NCBI GenBank assembly: GCA_950097015.1
Contig: CATNEN010000041.1
Coordinates: 2,335,501-2,399,500, forward strand
Direction of reading: 5' to 3'
Length of the DNA stretch: 64,000 nt
From: Macrostomum hystrix
Lineage: Eukaryota > Platyhelminthes > Macrostomidae
In this document: piece by piece, positions 57,368 through 64,000 of the stretch
How positions within the stretch are numbered: the stretch's first letter is position 1
Layout of the letters: every line of letters begins with the position of its first letter
Position numbers and translations under genes: made by a program
The notes under the pieces: generated by a model
The model's input: the letters and a program-made list of their open reading frames with translations, nothing else
Told to the model about the DNA's origin: nothing
Database searches by the model: none

Positions 57368-57939
57368 TGTTCCTTCTTTGGGCCTTAATGTTGTGCAGTC
57401 GTTTAGCATTTTTAGCTGAGTTTTTCTATTACTTTCTTTTTATAGCAAAGCATTTAGGCCTAATTAAGTCAGAGTTTGTACCTTCTTAGTTCGATCTTGT
57501 GAGCTAATAAAAAGAGCTATTTGCAAACTATTGACTAAAAGTTTGAGCGCCTTTTTGTCTAAATTGCTTTGCTTTATGGCGGAGTGAGCTAGTGTGTGTA
57601 ATTTACATGTAACTGGGCTTCTAATCTATATTACTTTGCAGCTAAATCCGTGTCCATTGTAGAATTATATAAACGATCCAGACCGTTCCTTTATTTAGTA
57701 ACTTAGTGACATCCTTGATTCTGCGATGCGTTCTGTGTTTTTTGCCCGAACTGGCTTTGGCCGGGTACTCGGTGTGTGCACATTGTGCATGGAGGATGTT
57801 AAGAAAGCCTTGCAGTGCGGAAATCATTTTTAAAAAAGCCCAGAAGAAGCTTCTGGGTAGTTTTGCATGACACTTGCCGAGATATTTTTATCTAGCTAAA
57901 ACACACGAAAAACGACAGAGAATGCCGATCGGTTCTGCT
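57368..57939. other. upstream region of copy E
   Basis: AT-rich, presumed promoter. No obvious TATA box or repeat. Confidence 0.35.
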
Positions 57940-58492
57940 TTCGTGGGCCAGCAGAACAACCTCCGAGCTTTTCTTGGCCTGCAGGACAACCTCCGGGCTT
58001 TTCTTGGCCTGCAGGACAACCTCCGGGCTTTTCTTGGCCAGCAGAACAACCTCCGAGCTTTTCTTGGCCTGCAGGACAACCTCCGGGCTTTTCTTGGCCA
58101 GCAGAACAACCTCCGAGCTTTTCTTGGCCTGCAGGACAACCTCCGAGCTTTTCTTGGCCTGCAGGACAACCTCCGAGCTTTTCTTGGCCTGCAGGACAAC
58201 CTCCGAGCTTTTCTTGGCCTGCAGGACAACCTCCGAGCTTTTCTTGGCCTGCAGGACAACCTCCGAGCTTTTCTTGGCCTGCAGGACAACCTCCGAGCTT
58301 TTCTTGGCCTGCAGGACAACCTCCGAGCTTTTCTTGGCCTGCAGGACAACCTCCGAGCTTTTCTTGGCCTGCAGGACAACCTCCGAGCTTTTCTTGGCCT
58401 GCAGGACAACCTCCGAGCTTTTCTTGGCCTGCAGGACAACCTCCGAGCTTATCTTGGCCTGCAGGACAACCTCCGAGCTTTTCTTGGCCTGC
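57940..58492. repeat. 30-bp minisatellite
   Basis: About 18 units with core GACAACCTCCGAGCTTTTCT plus TGGCCTGCAG. Very homogeneous; alternate CAGCAGAAC units occur at the left end. Period 30 opens five frames, none a credible gene. Confidence 0.94.
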
Positions 58493-58562
58493 CGATACTT
58501 TTTTACGCAAGATGTCTGGCATGTACACAAATCATAGCCGTGTACAATGAACCAATAAGCTG

Positions 58563-58961
58563 ACAATAATAATAATTGCAGGAGTATCCGCTGTGATCCC
58601 GTCCAAACTCGGCAGGCCAAGAAAATTGGCACATCATTAGCTGACACTAGACCTGCACCCAGCAAGGAGGCAATTCTGCCCATTTCGCTGACTCCTGAGC
58701 ACACACGCACACAGATACCGTACGCAGGCACTCGCTCACACAGGTGTGTACATCTACCCTGACTTTCTCATCGTCAGGCAGTGTACACTGCCTCTGTGCC
58801 TTGCAGGTTGGCCCTTAAGGGCGCGGCTTGGCACGACAAGCCCCCACGCCTTCTCTCCGCGGCTGCGCCCCAAATGAATGTGGCCTCGGCGTGGAATCGA
58901 GCTCGGGGACCTTGGTGCGAGAGGCAAGCGCGTTAGACCGCTCAGCTACTCACCCTCTATA
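58563..58961 (-). mobile_element. SINE family 1, near full-length
   Basis: Read on the minus strand: tRNA-like head (GAGCGGTCTAACGCGCTTGC, B box GAGCTCGATTCC), a GC-rich middle, GGAGTCAGCGAAATGGGCAG and an (ATT)n tail. It is the fullest copy in the window and the reference for the others. Confidence 0.85.
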
Positions 58962-59470
58962 AATACTTGTGAAATGAACTGACCTTTCGAAATATCTTGT
59001 GACCGTTGCGCCAGTGCATGGCTTGGTTTCAGTCTGCAAACTATACAATCTTCAAGGTTGTCAATTTGGATTGGGTCGCTGGGTTACTCGGCTTGTTTCT
59101 GGTCCAACAATACATGTATATATATATATTAGATTTTGAACAATACACAGTGGTTTTGTATTGTCAATGTGTAATGGAAGTTTTTCTGAAAGTTTGATAA
59201 TATTCCACAAGCAAATTGGAGTAAGATAATAACAATTTACACCCGCTCGAACTTAAGCTAATTTTAAATTTTAAGTTACGTGTGACAAGTAAATTGTAGC
59301 TAAGGCATAAATATAGACCTGTTTACAGGTTCTTTCGACGAAATAAACAGACAACTTGTCTTTTTTTTAACTGACAGCTCTAAAGTAATTCAGCATTCAT
59401 TTGAAACGGTTCTCTTCGAGGCTTCAAACAGTAGAGCAACGAAGCATTCGTTCACTTGAAGTGAAAAATC
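58962..59470. other. intergenic, no gene seen
   Basis: Has a short (TA)n run near 59117-59130. Nothing else supported. Confidence 0.4.
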
Positions 59471-59489
59471 CAACAAGCCAGGCTTCAAG

Positions 59490-60395
59490 CCAGCCTCAAG
59501 AAAGGCTCTCACGAAACCAACCACAAAACACAGCAGCGTAGGCTTTCAGCATCGCTCCTGACGAAACCAACCACAAAACACAGCAGCGAAGGCTTTCAGC
59601 ATCGCTCCTGACGAAACCAACCACAAAACACAGCAGCGAAGGCTTTCAGCATCGCTCCTGACGAAACCAACCACAAAACACAGCAGCGAAGGCTTTCAGC
59701 ATCGCTCCTGACGAAGCCAACCACAAAACACAGCAGCGTAGGCTTTCAGCATCGCTCCTGACGAAGCCAACCACAAAACACAGCAGCGTAGGCTTTCAGC
59801 ATCGCTCCTGACGAAGCCAACCACAAAACACAGCAGCGTAGGCTTTCAGCATCGCTCCTGACGAAGCCAACCACAAAACACAGCAGCGTAGGATTTCAGC
59901 ATCGCTCCTGACGAAGCCAACCACAAAACACAGCAGCGTAGGCTTTCAGCATCGCTCCTGACGAAACCAACCACAAAACACAGCAGCGAAGGCTTTCAGC
60001 ATCGCTCCTGACGAAGCCAACCACAAAACACAGCAGCGTAGGCTTTCAGCATCGCTCCTGACGAAACCAACCACAAAACACAGCAGTGTAGGCTTTCAGC
60101 ATCGCTCCTGACGAAGCCAACCACAAAACACAGCAGCGAAGGCTTTCAGCATCGCTCCTGACGAAATCAACCACAAAACACAGCAGTGTAGGCTTTCAGC
60201 ATCGCTCCTGACGAAGCCAACCACAAAACACAGCAGCGTAGGATTTCAGCATCGCTCCTGACGAAGCCAACCACAGAACAGACAGCGTAGGATTTCAGCA
60301 TCTCTCCTGACGAAACCAACCACAAAACACAGCAGCGAAGGCTTTCAGCATCGCTCCTGACGAAGCCAACCACAGAACAGACAGCCTAGGATTTC
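59490..60395. repeat. 50-bp minisatellite
   Basis: About 18 units with core CCAACCACAAAACACAGCAG and GGCTTTCAGCATCGCTCCTG. AAACC/AAGCC and GCGAA/GCGTA variants alternate. Confidence 0.94.
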
Positions 60396-60862
60396 GCTGC
60401 ATCCTACCCAGTGCGAATTCCACCGCTCCAGAACTTTTCGTATTTTGTAAATGTCGGCCGCAATTTTGCGAAATCAGTAAAATGCTGGCATAATGGGCTG
60501 TCGGATGAATAAATCTATCTTCTGTGCCTCGTAATAAATCTGCTGATTAATTACTTCTTTGAATGTTTAACTACGACTACATTTTGTAAATAATTATGAA
60601 AAATAAATGAAACGAAAGAACTGGATTTATACGGGTCCCATCATTCTTGTTTTTTTATTCAATACATATTTTTCCTGCTTGAGCTAACCAGGGGGGGGCA
60701 ATTAGGGACGCATTCCAGTAAGGACAGTAAGCTAAGCTTAATTTATTAATTAGGTACATTTACACGAAAATGTACTAGATGGAGCTGAGGAAGCAATGCC
60801 TGCAAAGCTACTCGATGTATGACTACGGACTTTTACGATGTTAGTTGTTCAATGTGCTTATT
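60396..60862. other. intergenic, no gene seen
   Basis: AT-rich with a G8 run near 60692. Confidence 0.4.
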
Positions 60863-62145
60863 ACTAGCGGCTCAGGACAACTCTAACTGCAGGTGGTTTA
60901 AGTAGACCCTGCGGCTCAGGACAACTCTAACTACAGGTGGTTTAAGTAGACCCTGCGGCTCAGGACAACTCTAACTGCAGGTGGTTTAAGTAGACCCTGC
61001 GGCTCAGGACAACTCTAACTGCAGGTGGTTTAAGTAGACCCTGCGGCTCAGGACAACTCTAACTACAGGTGGTTTAAGTAGACCCTGCGGCTCAGGACAA
61101 CTCTAACTACGGGTGGTTTAAGTAGACCCTGCGGCTCAGGACAACTCTAACTGCAGGTGGTTTAAGTAGACCCTGCGGCTCAGGACAACTGTAACTACAG
61201 GTGGTTTAAGTAGACCCTGCGGCTCAGGACAACTCTAACTACAGGTGGTTTAAGTAGACCCTGCGGCTCAGGACAACTCTAACTGCAGGTGGTTTAAGTA
61301 GACCCTGCGGCTCAGGAAAACTCTAACTGCAGGTGGTTTAAGTAGACCCTGCGGCTCAGGACAACTGTAACTACAGGTGGTTTAAGTAGACCCTGCGGCT
61401 CAGGACAACTCTAACTGCATGTGGTTTAAGTAGACCCTGCGGCTCAGGACAACTCTAACTGCAGGTGGTTTAAGTAGACCCTGCGGCTCAGGACAACTCT
61501 AACTGCAGGTGGTTTAAGTAGACCCTGCGGCTCAGGACAACTGTAACTACAGGTGGTTTAAGTAGACCCTGCGGCTCAGGACAACTCTAACTGCAGGTGG
61601 TTTAAGTAGACCCTGCGGCTCAGGACAACTCTAACTGCAGGTGGTTTAAGTAGACCCTGCGGCTCAGGACAACTCTAACTGCAGGTGGTTTAAGTAGACC
61701 CTGCGGCTCAGGACAACTCTAACTGCAGGTGGTTTAAGTAGACCCTGCGGCTCAGGACAACTCTAACTGCAGGTGGTTTAAGTAGACCCTGCGGCTCAGG
61801 ACAACTCTAACTACAGGTGGTTTAAGTAGACCCTGCGGCTCAGGACAACTCTAACTGCAGGTGGTTTAAGTAGACCCTGCGGCTCAGGACAACTCTAACT
61901 GCAGGTGGTTTAAGTAGACCCTGCGGCTCAGGACAACTCTAACTGCAGGTGGTTTAAGTAGACCCTGCGGCTCAGGACAACTCTAACTACAGGTGGTTTA
62001 AGTAGACCCTGCGGCTCAGGACAACTCTAACTGCAGGTGGTTTAAGTAGACCCTGCGGCTAAGGACAACTCTAACTGCAGGTGGTTTAAGTAGACCCTGC
62101 GGCTCAGGACAACTCTAACTGCAGGTGGTTTAAGTAGACCCTGCT
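60863..62145. repeat. 44-bp minisatellite, about 29 units
   Basis: Core GGCTCAGGACAACTCTAACT plus GCAGGTGGTTTAAGTAGACC and CTGC. Most variation is GCAGG/ACAGG and CTCTAA/CTGTAA. Each unit carries the donor-like CAGGTGGTTT. Confidence 0.95.
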
Positions 62146-62267
62146 CACCGTTTTCTCATGTGACTAATTTCTCACTTTCGAACGATGATTTGTGGAAGCA
62201 CAAGTTTTAACGCAATTGTCTGATCAATCGTACGCTATTCATATAGCAATTGACCATTGCTTTCAGG

Positions 62268-62510
62268 GCACACAGGGAACTTGCACCGAGGTCCCTGAGC
62301 TCGAATCCGCGGCGGGGCCTCACAAATTAGACTTAGCCGCAGAGAAAAGGGTTTCGGGCATCTTACGCAAACACGCCCATGAGGGGCAACCTCCATTTCA
62401 CAATGAGTGCACACGGCCTGAGGGCCTGAGGAGCTGCCCACAAAGGGCAGGCAGATGAACAGACCTGCTTGTGCTCAGGAGAACGGAGCATACTAAATTC
62501 CCTCCTAGAC
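62268..62510 (+). mobile_element. SINE family 1, diverged
   Basis: The head part (CACCGAGGTCCCTGAGCTCG, B box GAGCTCGAATCC) is followed by a shortened body with GTGCTCAGGAGAACGG. No clean tail. Confidence 0.6.
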
Positions 62511-63469
62511 TGTCATTACCCGTGCTTCGGTAGCCACAGGCCCTGCAAATTTAAATATTATCATTGTTATGTGCGGCGTCCCGTGCTTCTATGCAACACT
62601 ATCTCGATTGCCTTAACAAGCAAGTGGAATACAATAGAAAGGTTGTTTGCAGAGTGCAGTGCGCTATGACAGTGCATATGACACCTTTCTTGCGTAGAAG
62701 ACGCTCTTGACATTGATACTGTCGGACTTGCCGCCGTAAAAATTTGATTCCCTTGAAGCTCTTCTGATTCGCCGCCTCGAGCTCCCAGACGACGACTTTT
62801 CACGCCGATGTTTCGTCGTCCTTTTTTGCACCCTGGCTGAATTGCTCAAACATGTGCTGCCATCATCGGAAGTAATTTGAGTAGACCATGAGAACTCTGG
62901 GTTCTAGCTAGCTGCCACGAATGTAAGAGCCGGCGAAATGTACGATTGGCAATGAGAAATCAGACGAGTACAGTTATAGATTCAATGAGAACCCCAACAA
63001 TTCATCGCACATGAAAACCACACATCAATTTATCAAGCATATATTTATCCATGATGTGACTGGAAAATTCTCACTACATATGAGTAATATGCTTAAAGAC
63101 AAAGTTAGTACAAAGTAACCGTTAGCAGCACTGTGATGGACGCATTGTTTCTATGAATAGAAAGAGCAACCATTCTGGATAAACCATTTTATTCAGCAAA
63201 GCCTTAGCCAGTAAACATTAGACAATAGTTTTACAGTGTTCACACCAAGGACGAAATTCAGAGTCTCTTCCATGGCTATAAATCTGAGTGACTAAAACTG
63301 GTTGTTGGAGTTTGTGACAGCATTCAAATGATTTGGTCTGACCTATTTACACTTCAATGCACTCAGACATGCGCTCCGACCTTTTGACAACAATTTCTAC
63401 ATTTTAGTTTCGAGATTCAACAAGCTCCGAAAAAACTCCAACAAATACTTCAGGAGTTTCAGTCGGGAC
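62511..63469. other. intergenic, no gene seen
   Basis: No convincing exon. 3' flank of copy F at its right side. Confidence 0.4.
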
Positions 63470-64000
63470 TTATTGTACACGATGCGATTGCCGCTGCTGC
63501 ACATTTTGCTGCAGCTGCTGCACCTTTTGCTGCAGCTGTTGAACCTTTTGCTGCAGCTGCTGCACCTTTTGCTGCAGCTGTTGAACCTTTTGCTGCAGCT
63601 GCTGCTCCTTTTGCTGCAGCAGCTGAATTTTTTGCTGCAGCTGTTGCACCTGTTGCTGTAGCTGATCGATGCACCTGGTGGGCTCGTTCAGCCCGCAATC
63701 GGGACTATTGTACACGCTGCGATTGCAGCAGCTGCAGCTGTTGCACCTGTTGCTGCAGTTGTGCCAGCTGTTGCTGCAGCTGATCAATGCACCTGGTGCG
63801 CTCATCCAGCTGAGCCAGCAGAGTCCGAAGCTGCGACACGCCGCCGAACCGGTCTGCCATCTGCTCGAGCTCATTGGTGCTGTGCGCCCAGTTGGCCACG
63901 TTCACTTGCAGCCTCTTGAACTGGTCGTACACGCTGCCGACTCGCCGCTTCACGTCGGCCACCTCTCGGCTTTCGACAGGAGTCGCCGAGCTGGCCGAAG
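63470..64000 (-). CDS. TRAF-like gene, copy F, last exon (partial, runs off the window)
   Basis: Minus-strand coiled-coil exon: VADVKRRVGSVYDQFKRLQV, then VNVANWAHSTNELEQM and GGVSQLRTLLAQLDERTRCI, then a Gln coil ending SQRVQ-stop at 63705. Its body is nearly identical to copy E. The exon 1 part must lie beyond 64000. Past the stop, 63470-63690 is a second version of the exon's 3' end, with 21-24-bp QLQQKV units and its own ending SHRVQ-stop. The two share the flank GTACACGCTGCGATTG/GTACACGATGCGATTG, so the tail was tandemly duplicated. Confidence 0.8.

Noticed and set aside
57874-58731. LQDNLRAFLG repeat frames on both strands
   Set aside because: 30-bp repeat with five open frames. The minus frame runs into a SINE.
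54110-62145. Regular repeats considered as CRISPR arrays
   Set aside because: Units are directly tandem without unique spacers and the genome is an animal one.
62567-62849. Arg/Ser-rich minus-strand frames
   Set aside because: Short, two overlapping frames, no motif and no splice partner.

Overview
The window is animal nuclear DNA. It has spliced genes with GT-AG introns, metazoan gene families (HOOK, P5CS, NPY/NPF neuropeptide, TRP-like channel, TRAF-like RING/zinc-finger proteins, SAP and WD40 proteins), tRNA-derived SINEs and decayed Tc1/mariner and hAT transposons. The neuropeptide is closest in layout to flatworm NPF peptides, so a spiralian, perhaps a free-living flatworm, is my best guess. 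That is inference, not proof. Coding exons are GC-rich and introns are AT-rich. By my tally about a quarter of the window is minisatellite.

Layout. 0-2.3 kb: a broken Tc1-like transposase, otherwise nothing clear. 2.3-4.2 kb (minus): an intronless six-TM TRP-like channel, head to head with a HOOK microtubule-adaptor gene (5.8-15.5 kb, plus, nine exons, 667 aa). A complete NPY/NPF neuropeptide gene is nested on the opposite strand in HOOK intron 3. 17.3-22.8 kb: a complete nine-exon P5CS (ALDH18A1-type) gene for proline/ornithine synthesis. 23.2-25.4 kb: the first of six copies of a RING plus TRAF-type zinc-finger plus coiled-coil gene. 25.8-29 kb: two abutting minisatellites. 30.4-34 kb: a five-exon secreted PAN-like/glycine-rich protein.

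The right half holds five more copies of the TRAF-like gene, all on the minus strand (36.1-37.4, 40.5-41.7, 48.2-48.9, 56.1-57.4 and 63.5 kb to beyond the edge). They are separated by a SAP-domain repeat protein (42.4-44.9), the 3' part of a WD40 gene (46.4-48.2), an intact gene of an unrecognised 251-aa family (52.8-53.6) and its dead paralogue (38.8-39.6), and long minisatellites.

The most interesting signal is the TRAF-like family. The RING/zf1/zf2 block is almost identical at DNA level in all copies, while the zf3 and zf4 modules each exist in two types that occur in all four combinations. This suggests mosaic shuffling by gene conversion. The RING carries an unusual His/Cys swap (HGC for CGH), and the family lacks a MATH domain. 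A second pattern is that minisatellites repeatedly sit just upstream of 3' splice sites in HOOK and P5CS introns.
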